From an uncultured Dialister sp. (GTDB lineage: Bacteria > Bacillota > Negativicutes > Veillonellales > Dialisteraceae): a stretch of 64,000 nt of DNA. Location of the stretch: the NCBI GenBank assembly GCA_934178345.1, contig CAKPQG010000008.1, positions 1 through 64,000 on the forward strand. Reading direction: 5' to 3'. Position 1 is the stretch's first letter; the number at the start of each line of letters is the position of its first letter. The position numbers and the translations under genes were made by a program. A model generated the notes under the pieces. It was not told where the DNA came from and ran no database searches. It saw only the letters and a program-made list of their open reading frames with translations. This document shows, piece after piece, positions 43,531-52,529 of this stretch.

Positions 43531-44658
43531 GTGGATCAGTTATTTGTGACCTTGATGAGTGAACTTTTGCATCAGACCGGACTTTTGGATCTGACTTTGG
43601 GAAATCTGGTCATGATTATTGCCGGATGTGTCCTGCTGTATCTGGGCATCATCAAGAAATACGAACCGTTTCTGCTGGTGGGGATCGGCTTTTCCTGCAT
43701 CGTGGCCAATGTGCCGGGCTCGACACTGACAGCGCCGGGCGGACTTTTCTACTTTGCGTATCAGGGCGTGGAGCAGCTCATACTGCCGCCGCTCATTTTC
43801 CTCGGCGTCGGTGCCATGACGGACTTCGGTCCCATGATCGCCAATCCTTCTCTCGTCATTTTGGGAGCAGCGGCTCACTTGGGCATTTTTGTGGCACTTA
43901 TTGGAGCACAGGTCTTGGGATTTAACTTGGGCGAAGCTGCTTCTATCGGTATCATCGGTGGCGCAGACGGCCCGATGGCGATCTACACCACCATGAAACT
44001 GGCACCGCATCTTCTGCCGCAGATTTCTGTCGCAGCCTACTCCTACATGGCTCTCATGCCGCTCATTCAGCCGCCGATCATGAAGCTCCTCACGAATAAG
44101 GAGGAGAGAAAGATCATGATGAAGCAGCCGCGCTATGTATCCCGCCTCGAAAAGATCGCATTCCCGATCGTCATGGCGCTCATCGTCAATGTGTTCCTGC
44201 CGCCGGTCGCTCCGCTCATCACCATGCTGATGCTGGGAAATCTCCTGCGTGAATGCCTCGTCGTCGGCAAGCTGGCGGAAACGGCAGCCAATACTCTTCT
44301 CAATATGGTCACGCTGGTCTTGACGGTAGCCATCGGCTCGACCATGGCCGCAGATACCTTCCTCACGTCCTCGACCATCCTCATCATCTTTCTGGGTCTT
44401 GTGGCGTTTGCCTTCGGTACCGGCAGCGGCGTGGTCTGTGCCAAACTCATGAATAAACTCTCCGGCGGACGCATCAATCCGCTGATCGGTTCCGCAGGTA
44501 TCGCCTCCGTTCCGATCGCTGCGCGCGTTTCCCACCTCGTCGGGCAGCAGGAAAGCCGCCGCGTCTTCCTGCTGATGCATGCGATGGGGCCGAACCTTGC
44601 CGGCGTCTTCGGTACCGCGATTTCCGGCGGCATCATGCTCGCACTTTTGGGAGGATAG
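43531..44658 (+). CDS. Sodium-translocating decarboxylase beta subunit (OadB/MmdB/GcdB type)
   Basis: A 375-aa membrane carboxylyase subunit that couples decarboxylation of carboxybiotin to sodium export. IIAGCVLLYLGIIKKYEPFLLVGIGFSCIVANVP, GVGAMTDFGPMIANPSL, the GGADGPMAIYTTMKLAP motif, LLREC-VVGKLAETAANTL and INPLIGSAGIASVPIAARVSH are hallmark segments. About ten spans are expected. Length is that of methylmalonyl-CoA and glutaconyl-CoA decarboxylase subunits. GTG start. No carboxyltransferase alpha or biotin carrier gene is nearby, so the partner must be encoded elsewhere. Confidence 0.92.
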   Translation: MDQLFVTLMSELLHQTGLLDLTLGNLVMIIAGCVLLYLGIIKKYEPFLLVGIGFSCIVANVPGSTLTAPGGLFYFAYQGVEQLILPPLIFLGVGAMTDFGPMIANPSLVILGAAAHLGIFVALIGAQVLGFNLGEAASIGIIGGADGPMAIYTTMKLAPHLLPQISVAAYSYMALMPLIQPPIMKLLTNKEERKIMMKQPRYVSRLEKIAFPIVMALIVNVFLPPVAPLITMLMLGNLLRECLVVGKLAETAANTLLNMVTLVLTVAIGSTMAADTFLTSSTILIIFLGLVAFAFGTGSGVVCAKLMNKLSGGRINPLIGSAGIASVPIAARVSHLVGQQESRRVFLLMHAMGPNLAGVFGTAISGGIMLALLGG

Positions 44659-44692
44659 GGCTTGGTAACTAGTGACTGGTGAGTGGTGACTA

Positions 44693-44767
44693 GAGAAACG
44701 CGATTCAGGAAAATTTGATGGGAGCTGCTGCGATTGCATCAGAGTTTCCTGAATCAGTTTTCCCTTA
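44693..44767. repeat. Palindromic repeat copy 5 (diverged)
   Basis: GAAACGCGATTCAGGAAA and TTTCCTGAATCAGTTTTCC flank a 30-base centre. Related to the AAGGAAACGCTGATT family; preceded by a few GTGACTG heptamers at 44667. Confidence 0.65.
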
Positions 44768-44983
44768 GTAAGCCGAAGCTTTTCTACTAAAAATTTTTAT
44801 AATTCATTATTGATAAAATCTTTTGGACGATTTGTGTGATTTCAGCTACACTGTCGATAGTATAAAAGTAAATTCTATGATGTAGTGCATTGATTAAGTA
44901 CAGCAGGAAGAAAGTTAATAAACCAGTAGCAGGTTGCTATCTGTGTCTATTTTCTTTCTTCTTTTTTTGTAGGGAGGTTTATC
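44768..44983 (+). other. AT-rich unique leader before the hutP-like gene
   Basis: No repeats. GC content is visibly lower than in the surrounding genes. Promoter boxes are not clear; a T-rich tract precedes the ribosome site GGGAGG. Confidence 0.5.
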
Positions 44984-45433
44984 GTGATTCAATGGGGAGA
45001 TTTTCTGATAGACCCGCGTGAAGGGGAAGATCTTTGCCGGATGGCTGTTTTACTGGCGATGACCGTGGATCAAAAGATGGAAAAAGATTTGATCCTGCAA
45101 TTACAGAAAAGGGGGATCAAAAGCGCGGCCACCACCGTGGCGGGGTTCGGTATTTCTTCTCAAAGCAATATCATTCGCAGTGTAGTGAATTTGTGCTTGA
45201 ATACAAATATCATCGAAAGGAAACGGGAACATGTACATCCCGTAGCGCACTGTGTATTGGAAGTCACACAGAGCACAAGAGCTTCCGATGCGATCGGGCA
45301 GAATTTTTGTTTCAAAGCTGCTGTTGTGCGCAAAGGAAATCATTTCGCCCTAAGCTTTTATGGCAATCTGGCCATGCATGAACTTTCCGGTCATAAGACG
45401 ATAGGCGTTGGATTTCAAATCCTTGGTGATTGA
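44984..45433 (+). CDS. HutP-like RNA-binding antiterminator
   Basis: A 149-aa protein of the HutP family. Bacillus HutP is a hexamer that, with L-histidine and Mg2+, binds NAG triplets in hut mRNA and prevents termination. The metal/histidine motif HxxxH is seen (H85, H89 in HPVAH), with H137 in GHKTIGVGF matching the C-terminal His of HutP (EHETFGVG). The strand FKAAVVRKGNHFALSFYG is also shared. GTG start. It is followed by a terminator-like hairpin and then a transporter, the expected layout for antitermination. The ligand here may not be histidine. Confidence 0.85.
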   Translation: MIQWGDFLIDPREGEDLCRMAVLLAMTVDQKMEKDLILQLQKRGIKSAATTVAGFGISSQSNIIRSVVNLCLNTNIIERKREHVHPVAHCVLEVTQSTRASDAIGQNFCFKAAVVRKGNHFALSFYGNLAMHELSGHKTIGVGFQILGD

Positions 45434-45483
45434 TTTCTACAATTTCATAAAGTATCCCAGTATAGCATAAAGAAATTGATTTT

Positions 45484-45540
45484 AGCAGAAAAGTATCTAC
45501 ACGATGGTATCGTGTGCGTCTTTTCTGCTTTTTTATTTTT
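45484..45540 (+). terminator. Regulated terminator between hutP-like gene and atoE-like gene
   Basis: AGCAGAAAAG pairs with CTTTTCTGCT outside an inner ACACGAT-GGT-ATCGTGT hairpin, followed by a 12-base T-rich tract. Several NAG triplets (AAG, CAG, TAG, AAG, TAG) lie just upstream at 45450-45486, as HutP recognition would require. Confidence 0.75.
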
Positions 45541-45619
45541 CTGCCTGAAGGAGGTGTACCCAAAGGCAGTACACAAAGGTCGTGCATAATTTTGTTTTCG
45601 TACATAAGGAGGCTTAGAA

Positions 45620-47005
45620 ATGGCTAAAACAAGTGGTTTGGAACGTAAAAATGAAACGCCCATTACAAAGATGGGGAATGTCCTTCTGAAATTATCTTTA
45701 AAGTACATGCCAGATGCGAGCATCTTTGCGGTGGCACTGACTTTTATCGCTTTTTGTCTAGGGATTGCGCTGACGGACCAGGGACCAATGCAGATGGTAC
45801 AAAATTGGTATAAGGGATTTTGGGAATTGCTTGGCTTTTCCATGCAGATGGCTTTGATTGTTATCACCGGTTCCTGCGTAGCCAATGCGCCTTTGGTCAA
45901 AGGTTGGATCAATCGTATTGCATCGATACCGAAAAGTGCGAAGTCGGCTGTGTTTACGGTGACATTGGTCAGTGTTTTGGTTTCTTTTGTGCACTGGGGC
46001 TTATCCCTGATTGTAGGGGCCATCTTAGCGAAGGAATTGGCGAAGAATCTGCGAGATAAAAAGATTCCTTTCGAATATGGTCTGATGGCTGCTGGCGCGT
46101 ATGTAGGGCAGATGACTTGGCAGGGTGTCCTGTCTTCTTCGGTGGGGCTCTTCATCGCAACTCCAGGCCATATCATGGAAGACTTGATCGGCGTAGTTCC
46201 TATGACGGATTACATGCTGAATCCGACAAATATCTGCGTCACCATCGCATTGGCTATCGGGCCTGCCCTTTTTGCTACGCTGCTCCTTCCGAAGAATCCC
46301 TCTGATTATCAGCCTTTGGATGAAGATGCGATCAAAGCGATCGAAAAGGAAGACCTGAAACTGCAGAAACGTCCGTCCAGTGCTACGGTGGGAGATATTT
46401 TAAACTATAGTCCGATTCTGGCTTGGGCGCTGGGGGTACTTGGATTTGTTTATATTTTCTATGCTTTCTATACCAAAGGCTTCAATGCGCTGGATTTTAA
46501 CCTGTTAAATGCGATTTTCCTCTTCGGCGGTATTTTGCTTTATGGAAATATTGCAAATTATGTCATGGCGGTGAAAGATGCTGTGGGCGGTACGGCAGGT
46601 ATCATTTTTCAGTTTCCTCTGTATGCCGGTGTCCTTGGCATTGTGAAATACTCCGGTCTGGTCATGGTTTTAGCTAATGGTATCGCCGCCGTCAGCACAG
46701 AAAGCACCTTCTATCTGTGGACTTTCTTATCCGCCTCGATCGTAAATATGTTCGTCCCTTCCGGCGGTGGCCAGTGGGCTGTACAGGGGCCGGTGGCTCT
46801 GGAATCTGCCAGAATGATGGGAGCCGATTTGGTGAAGACGGCGCTGATGGTGGCCTATGGGAATTGCTGGACCAATATGGCACAGCCATTTTGGGCGATT
46901 GCTCTTCTGGGGATCACCGGACTCAAGGCGAAGGATATCATGGGATATTCCATCGGCATCATGATTTTGTCAGGCTTCATTTTCTTCGCAGCCGCGTTGT
47001 TATGA
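45620..47005 (+). CDS. AtoE-family short-chain fatty acid transporter
   Basis: A 461-aa polytopic membrane protein of the AtoE/TIGR00366 type. YMPDASIFAVALTFIAF, NWYKGFWELLGFSMQMALIVITGSCVANAPLV, VSFVHWGLSLIVGAILAKELAK and FVPSGGGQWAVQGPV are typical. About twelve spans. E. coli AtoE imports acetoacetate/butyrate; with an amidase downstream and HutP-type control the substrate here could be another small acid or amide. GC is lower than in neighbouring genes, suggesting a different history. Ribosome site AAGGAGG. Amidase follows at 135 bases. Confidence 0.85.
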   Translation: MAKTSGLERKNETPITKMGNVLLKLSLKYMPDASIFAVALTFIAFCLGIALTDQGPMQMVQNWYKGFWELLGFSMQMALIVITGSCVANAPLVKGWINRIASIPKSAKSAVFTVTLVSVLVSFVHWGLSLIVGAILAKELAKNLRDKKIPFEYGLMAAGAYVGQMTWQGVLSSSVGLFIATPGHIMEDLIGVVPMTDYMLNPTNICVTIALAIGPALFATLLLPKNPSDYQPLDEDAIKAIEKEDLKLQKRPSSATVGDILNYSPILAWALGVLGFVYIFYAFYTKGFNALDFNLLNAIFLFGGILLYGNIANYVMAVKDAVGGTAGIIFQFPLYAGVLGIVKYSGLVMVLANGIAAVSTESTFYLWTFLSASIVNMFVPSGGGQWAVQGPVALESARMMGADLVKTALMVAYGNCWTNMAQPFWAIALLGITGLKAKDIMGYSIGIMILSGFIFFAAALL

Positions 47006-47140
47006 GATAGGCGCGTCTATTCACCAGAATAGATGGTGAGAAATCAGATAAGGGATATTCTCGCTTGTCTCGCGATAGACGATCGGTCGCAGCAGCGAGT
47101 GAAGAAGCACATTACGTCATGTTTGAAGAGGAGAAGAAAA

Positions 47141-48622
47141 ATGGAACACTTTGCATTCATGGAAACAACGATTTCAAAAGTACACCGGGCATATTTGGAT
47201 GGTTCTTTGACAGCCGTTGAGCTGATTAAGGTCTATTTACAGCGGATCGAAGCCTATGATAAGAAAGGACCGGCGATCAATTCGATCATTTGTGTCAATC
47301 CGAGCATTTTGGAAGAAGCAGCTGCAGCAGATGCTTATCTGAAGGAACATCATGCTTTACAAGGTCCCCTGCACGGTATCCCGGTGATGCTGAAAGATAA
47401 TTTCAATACCAGCGATATGCCTACGACAGCAGGTTCTATTGCGCTGAATGGCTGGGTGCCGAAAGAAGATGCTTTCGTGACAAAGAAATTGAAAGAAGCA
47501 GGGGCACTCATTTTGGCGAAAACCAATTTGCATGAGTTTGCCATTTGGGGGGAAACGATCAGTTCGATCTTAGGGCAGTCGGTGAATCCCTATGATACGA
47601 CAAGAACTCCGGGGGGATCGTCCGGCGGCACAGGCGCTTCCATTGCAGCAAATATTGGGATCATAGGAATGGGGACGGATACGATCAATTCCGTTCGCTC
47701 GCCGGCTTCGGCCAATAGTCTGGTCGGGATCCGCCCGACCATCGGACTGGTATCGCGCGCTGGGATCGTCCCCTATTCTCTGACACAAGATACCGCCGGC
47801 CCCATTTGCCGCACGGTAGAAGACGCTGTGCGCACATTGGATGTCATTGCTGGCTACGATGAGAAGGATGCAGAAACAGCATGGAGCGTAGGGCAGAAAA
47901 GAGGCAGCTATATCGACCACTTACAAAAAGATGGCATGGAAGGAAAGCGCATCGGCATACTCAGAAGTTTATTTGGCAAAGAAAAATGCAATGCATCAAC
48001 CAATCAGGTGATCGAAAATGCATTGCAGGTATTCAGAGATCATGGGGCGACCCTGGTCGAGGTGGAAAACCAGATCGACCAGCCGTATCTGAATGAGGAA
48101 GTATCGGTACACCTCGATGATTTCCGCCATGATCTGGACAGCTATCTGGAAAGCCTGCCTCCCACATGGCCCATTCACTCTATGAAAGATATTTTGGACA
48201 AGGGACTTTTCCACCCATTCTCGGAAGGAAATATGAGAGATGCCATGACGCGGCAAGTAGGAAGTCCTCGTTATTTGGAAAAAATGTATAATAAAATCGC
48301 CGTACGCCGCGAAGTCATGAAAATCATGGCAGACTTGCACTTGGATGCGATGGTCTATCCTCACCAGCAGCAGCTGGTGTGCAAAATCGGCAGCAATCAA
48401 CTGCAGAGAAATGGCGTGCTTTGTTCATCGACCGGTTTTCCCTCCATTTGCGTCCCTGCCGGATTTGCCCCATCGGAAGAGGCACCGATTGGAGTTCCGG
48501 TCGGTATGGAAATCATTGGTCGTCCATGGAGCGAACCGGTGCTCATTGAAATTGCTTACAGCTTTGAACAACATTCCCATTTCCGGAAAATGCCTGTATC
48601 CACGCCTGCCTTGGAAGACTGA
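47141..48622 (+). CDS. Amidase signature family hydrolase
   Basis: A 493-aa amidase with the Ser-cisSer-Lys triad: K85 (IPVMLKDNF), S161 in TPGGSSGGTGAS (158-167) and nucleophile S184 in GTDTINSVRSPAS. The usual D-T-G-G-S-I-R is DTINSVR, a variant. It hydrolyses a carboxamide or related bond; the substrate is not deducible. ATG 47141 follows GAGGAG; the frame is open earlier but with no ribosome site. Converges with the lytT-like gene, 41 bases apart. Low GC like hutP and atoE, so the three probably moved together. Confidence 0.88.
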   Translation: MEHFAFMETTISKVHRAYLDGSLTAVELIKVYLQRIEAYDKKGPAINSIICVNPSILEEAAAADAYLKEHHALQGPLHGIPVMLKDNFNTSDMPTTAGSIALNGWVPKEDAFVTKKLKEAGALILAKTNLHEFAIWGETISSILGQSVNPYDTTRTPGGSSGGTGASIAANIGIIGMGTDTINSVRSPASANSLVGIRPTIGLVSRAGIVPYSLTQDTAGPICRTVEDAVRTLDVIAGYDEKDAETAWSVGQKRGSYIDHLQKDGMEGKRIGILRSLFGKEKCNASTNQVIENALQVFRDHGATLVEVENQIDQPYLNEEVSVHLDDFRHDLDSYLESLPPTWPIHSMKDILDKGLFHPFSEGNMRDAMTRQVGSPRYLEKMYNKIAVRREVMKIMADLHLDAMVYPHQQQLVCKIGSNQLQRNGVLCSSTGFPSICVPAGFAPSEEAPIGVPVGMEIIGRPWSEPVLIEIAYSFEQHSHFRKMPVSTPALED

Positions 48623-48663
48623 GTGCGCCAGAAGAACCTTTCTCCTGATCCGTGTTTCCCTGG

Positions 48664-49419
48664 CTACACCAAGTGCAGCGTATTCTTGAAATCCTTGATA
48701 TAGTGCCTGGAGACGGGCACTTTTTCTCTGGGGTAATGGGAGAGCGTCAGGAGAAGGGTGCCATTGTCCTGATTCTGGATTTCCTGGATCATAGAAAGGT
48801 TCACGATGTAGCCCTTGTGCGTGCGGAAGAAGCCTAGGGGGGAGAGGAGAGACTCGATGTCGCGGAGCGTCATCTTCGACTCGATGATCCCGCTCGTCGT
48901 ATAGAAGAGAGAGCGGTCGGATTTCTCGGTGGAAATCAGGACGATTTCCTGCGCGGGAGAGATCATGATGGTCTTGCCCTGCGTCTGAAGGGAAATCTTC
49001 TGTGAGGTGGAGATGATTTCACCCGGTGCCCGTTCCTTTTCCATCAGGGTGAGGCTGTCGGCAAGGCGGGAGATGGTGCGCGCGATGCGTGCTTCGTTGT
49101 AGGGCTTCAAAATGTAGTCGAAGGCTTCGAGCTCGAAGGCCTGCACGGCGAATTGAGAGTAGCCCGTCGCGAAGACGACCTTCACAGGGAGGTCCATGCG
49201 GACGATTTCTTTCGCGCATTCGAGCCCGTTCATGAGAGGCATCTCGATGTCGAGGAAAAGAATATCGACATTCGGATGCGTCTTCAGAAAGGCGAGGACT
49301 TCACGTCCATTGCCGCATTCACCGACGACTTTGACGCCGGGGATGTTCGAGAGTTCATAGGTCAGCTCGCCGCGGGCCGGCAGTTCGTCGTCAGCGACAA
49401 GAGCACGGATTTCTTTCAT
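48664..49419 (-). CDS. LytTR-family response regulator
   Basis: A 251-aa two-component regulator. Receiver domain with acidic pocket D10-D11-E12 and phosphoacceptor D57 (ILFLDIEMP), K-containing DYILKPYNEARI, then a LytTR DNA-binding domain (about 145-251: KTIMISPAQEIVLISTEKSDRSLFYTT ... LGFFRTHKGYIVNLSMIQEI ... VPVSRHYIKDFKNTL). Pairs with the LytS-type kinase upstream on the same strand, but about 620 bp of repeats separate them. Ribosome site AAAGGAGG. Confidence 0.93.
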   Translation of the reverse strand: MKEIRALVADDELPARGELTYELSNIPGVKVVGECGNGREVLAFLKTHPNVDILFLDIEMPLMNGLECAKEIVRMDLPVKVVFATGYSQFAVQAFELEAFDYILKPYNEARIARTISRLADSLTLMEKERAPGEIISTSQKISLQTQGKTIMISPAQEIVLISTEKSDRSLFYTTSGIIESKMTLRDIESLLSPLGFFRTHKGYIVNLSMIQEIQNQDNGTLLLTLSHYPREKVPVSRHYIKDFKNTLHLV

Positions 49420-50042
49420 GGGGTCCTCCTTTGGGGGAATGGTTTAAGGTTCAGGGTTCAGGGTTCAGGGTTAGCCGCGGGACGTGCTGTCCCTTGATTA
49501 CGGTTGAAAGCCTCGTTTGAATGAGAAATTAGAAATGAGAAATGCGAAATGGTGGTGCGGCGCATAAAAACATAGAAGCGCCGCGGAGTATAAATCTGGC
49601 GATGCCCAAAAGCTGTATTCAAGTCACTAGTCACCAGTCACTTGAGATTCCTAATCCCTAGCGACTAATCCTTAATCCCTGCTTTCAAACTTCAGGGTTC
49701 AGGGGTGCGGTAGCGGCTTCGCCGCGAATATAAATAGGGCGATGCCCGCTTGAGACTTGGAGACTTTAGACTCGAGAAGTCAGAAGTCAGAAGCCAAAAG
49801 CCAGAAGCCAGAAGTCTGAAGTCTGAAGTCTGATGTCTGATGTCTGATGTCTGATGTCTCCTAGTCTCCTAGTCTCCTAGTCTCCTAGTCTCCTAGTCTC
49901 CCAGTCTCCCAGTCTCCCAGTCTCCCAGTCACCAGTCACTAGTCACCAGTCACTAGTCACAAGTCACTCGAGGCTCCTAATCCCTAGCCACTAATCCCTA
50001 GCTACTAATTCCTAGCTACTAATTCCTAGCTACTAATTCCTA
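49420..50042. repeat. 620-bp repeat mosaic splitting the LytS/LytT pair
   Basis: From left: GGTTCAG heptamers; GGTTAGCCGCGGGACGTGCTG...GAAAGCCTCG; GAGAAAT; CGGCGCATAAAAA...GCGCCGCGGAGTATAAAT; AGTCACC; CTAATCC; GGCGGTTCGCC-type modules; AGAAGTC, AGAAGCC, GTCTGAA, GTCTGAT heptamers; TCTCCTAG octamers; AGTCACT, CTAATCC/CTAGCTA heptamers to the kinase stop. It samples almost every array type in the window. Confidence 0.9.
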
Positions 50043-51770
50043 TCACGCATTCGTGATACGGATCGTCTGTCCCGTCGCAGCGACTTTTTCTATGGCGGCA
50101 GGGGCAGCGGGTTTTCTGCTTTCTATTTTCGGAATATTGGTAAAGACGAGTGTGCCTTTATTTTCACGGCTCACGATGTGGAGGCCGCTCTTTTCTCCGA
50201 AGAGGGAGAGCAGGCGCTGGTGGACATTGATGAGACCGATGTGGTCGCGTCTCTTGTGGTCGATAAGCAGTTTTTTCAGCTTGCTTTTGGGGATGCCGAT
50301 GCCGGTGTCGTAGACGTAGATCTTGAAATGGTCCTTGTGCTCGATGAGGCCGGCTTTGATGCGGCCGCCTTCGGGACGCTTGAAGATGCCGTGGATGACG
50401 GCGTTCTCGACGAGCGGCTGGAGGAGGAGCGGCGGGACTTGGATTTCCTGCAGCTTGTCTTTGGGGAAATCATAGGTGATGGAGAGGCGGTCGCCGAAGC
50501 GGGCGCGCTCGAGCTCGGTGTAGCACTCGATGACGTGCAGCTCTTCGGAGAGCGGGATGAATTTCGACGGGTTGTTCAGGCTGTGGCGGAAATAGTCAGA
50601 GAGGTAGCTGATGAGCTTTCGTGCATTTTCCGGATCGCTTCGCACATAGTAGCTGATGGTATTCAGCGTATTGTAGAGGAAGTGCGGATTGATCTGCGCC
50701 TGAAGAGCGCGGATCTCGGCTTCGGCGAGAAGATTTTCCTCTTCCTTCATCTTGTCGTATTCATAAATGGCTTCGAGCATGTGGCAGATGCCGGAGAGGA
50801 ATTCGTTGCCCATGTGCGTGAAGTTTTCGCCTTTGCTTTTCGCAGCGATGAGGGTGCCGACGGTTTCCCCCTTGTAGCGGATGGGGAGGGTTGTGAGATG
50901 CGGCATGGGCGGAAGTGATTTCTGCAGCTGCAGGATGGCGATCTCTGCATCGCCCTGATTGCGGTCTGCTTCGGTTTTGTAGGCCGTGCGCGTATAAATC
51001 TGGTCTTTGTATATGATGGCGGTCCAGATGAGAGAGGGGAGAGACGCCGTCACGATCTCGGCGGCTTTGGATACATTGAAGCCGTTGAAACCGTCGTGGA
51101 GTGTGGAGAAAAGGGTATTCACAGCGTCGAAGGTCGTCTTCGTTGTTTCTGATTTCTCTGTATCGCGCTGATGCGTGTAGAACTCCAGCACCATGTAGAA
51201 AAGGCTGACGGCGATGGTATTCGTGATGATGATCGGCAGCGACAGGTCGAAGAAATCATTCGGGTGCGCGATGGTCTCCGGCCAGGTAAGGAAAGCGAAG
51301 AAGACCCAGAAGAGGATTTCCAAAATGCCGGCATAGAAAAAGCTCCATGACCAGAGATTGTGATGGTGGCTTTTCAGCGGGTTCGCCAGATAGCCGGCGG
51401 CGATGCCCTGAATGATGGAAAGCCCGCCATGGACGAAGGCCGCGTCCGTGTCGAAGAAGAAGGCGCGGTGGATGCCTGCGATACATCCGACGATGGTGCC
51501 GACGATGGGGCCGCCGACGAAGCCGCCCAGCATGATGCCGACAGCACGGAAATTCATGATGCCGCCGCCCGCTGAGACATTCCAGTATGAGCCGCAGAGT
51601 GCCATCAGGGAGAAGATCACGATGAAGAGGGCGAGATGCTTCCGGCTGAACTGCTTGGCAAGGATCGCTTCGCGGAAAAAGAGCGTGCGGCTGACAAGAA
51701 GGAGCAGCAGGAGGAAGATGGAGATGCCGAACCAGACGTGCTGTACGCCGATGATCCAGGATGTATTCAT
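50043..51770 (-). CDS. LytS-type sensor histidine kinase
   Basis: A 575-aa membrane sensor. The 5TMR-LYT domain fills residues 1-200 (GGIMNFRAVGIMLGGFVGGPIVGTIVGCIAGIHR is diagnostic). A GAF-like region follows (about 215-345), then the His_kinase motif AEIRALQAQINPHFLYNTLNTISYYV with H363, and an ATPase domain (VENAVIHGI, VYDTGIGIP). Known relatives sense pyruvate, other small acids or membrane state and control transporters. The nearby madLM and OadB genes are possible targets, unproven. The stop TGA abuts GGAATTA heptamers. Confidence 0.92.
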   Translation of the reverse strand: MNTSWIIGVQHVWFGISIFLLLLLLVSRTLFFREAILAKQFSRKHLALFIVIFSLMALCGSYWNVSAGGGIMNFRAVGIMLGGFVGGPIVGTIVGCIAGIHRAFFFDTDAAFVHGGLSIIQGIAAGYLANPLKSHHHNLWSWSFFYAGILEILFWVFFAFLTWPETIAHPNDFFDLSLPIIITNTIAVSLFYMVLEFYTHQRDTEKSETTKTTFDAVNTLFSTLHDGFNGFNVSKAAEIVTASLPSLIWTAIIYKDQIYTRTAYKTEADRNQGDAEIAILQLQKSLPPMPHLTTLPIRYKGETVGTLIAAKSKGENFTHMGNEFLSGICHMLEAIYEYDKMKEEENLLAEAEIRALQAQINPHFLYNTLNTISYYVRSDPENARKLISYLSDYFRHSLNNPSKFIPLSEELHVIECYTELERARFGDRLSITYDFPKDKLQEIQVPPLLLQPLVENAVIHGIFKRPEGGRIKAGLIEHKDHFKIYVYDTGIGIPKSKLKKLLIDHKRRDHIGLINVHQRLLSLFGEKSGLHIVSRENKGTLVFTNIPKIESRKPAAPAAIEKVAATGQTIRITNA

Positions 51771-52140
51771 AGAGTACCTCGCTTTGCTGGGGACTAGGGA
51801 CTAGGGATTAGTGACTAGTGACTGGTGACTTGGGACTGGTAGACTGAGAGACTAGGAGACTGGGAGACATCAGACTCCCGTATCGTCATTTCGAGCGAAG
51901 CGAGAAATCTTTGTCATTCACGGTCAGGTGGGCAATGTTTGGAAAGTTCAAAACGGGAAACCTGCGATCAAGAGACCTTCAGGCATCGCCCAATATTGAA
52001 ACTCCGCGGCGCTTCCCTGTTTTTATGCGCCGCATCACCCCCTCTGAACCCTCTGAACCTGTAGAACCCGCTTCCCCTCTTTCACAAACAATCAAGGGGC
52101 GGCACGCCCCGAGGCTAACCCCGAACCCTGAACCCTCAAA
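51771..52140. repeat. Repeat mosaic upstream of the kinase and madL
   Basis: GGGACTA/GTGACTA heptamers, GACTAGGA octamers, CGTATCGTCATTTCGAGCGAAGCGAGAAATC with AAACGGGAAACCTGCGATC, CTTCAGGCATCGCCC, CTCCGCGGCGCTTC...ATGCGCCGCA, GAACCCT, ATCAAGGGGCGGCACGCCCCGAGGCTAACCCCGAACC. Confidence 0.83.
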
Positions 52141-52529
52141 CCCATAATCTAAAATCTATGAATTTAAGACAATTGATTTTTCGTCAATAAACAAAAGGGC
52201 ATAAAAATAATTCCAATGATAACTTACCATCAATGACTTCAAAGACACATTCATCTTCTCTGCATGTTACCCATTTGCACTTGCATCTTACCTGTAAAAA
52301 TTTCTTTTTAAGAAATTTGTCGGGTATACTAATGGCGCAAGGTGAGGTGAACTGGAAACCGATGGCTCCCAAAGCCATTAAAGTCTTTATTTATTATAAC
52401 AAAAACAAAATAAGAGAGGAATGGTTTCCGGGTATTTCAAAGCTGTACTCCGTTTCCCCCGCACGCGAATGGCAGGAAACTGGAAATAGAAAGAAGGATT
52501 TATTTTTTAGAAGCGAAAGGAAGAGTATT
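52141..52529 (+). promoter_or_regulatory. Unique promoter and leader region of madL
   Basis: AT-rich and free of repeats. A hairpin AAATTTCTT-TTT-AAGAAATTT (52299-52319) precedes a -10-like TATACT (52325-52330). A leader hairpin ATGGCT-CCCAA-AGCCAT lies at 52362-52378. The leader is about 200 bases long. An open frame through it (from 52233) lacks a ribosome site and is not taken as coding. Confidence 0.5.

Noticed and set aside
47033..47140. Longer amidase start
   Set aside because: The extra 36 residues have no ribosome site and no amidase similarity; GAGGAG precedes ATG 47141.
52233..52529. N-terminal extension of MadL by 99 residues
   Set aside because: It crosses the promoter and leader, has no ribosome site, and MadL proteins begin at MVIYG; AAAGGAAG precedes ATG 52530.
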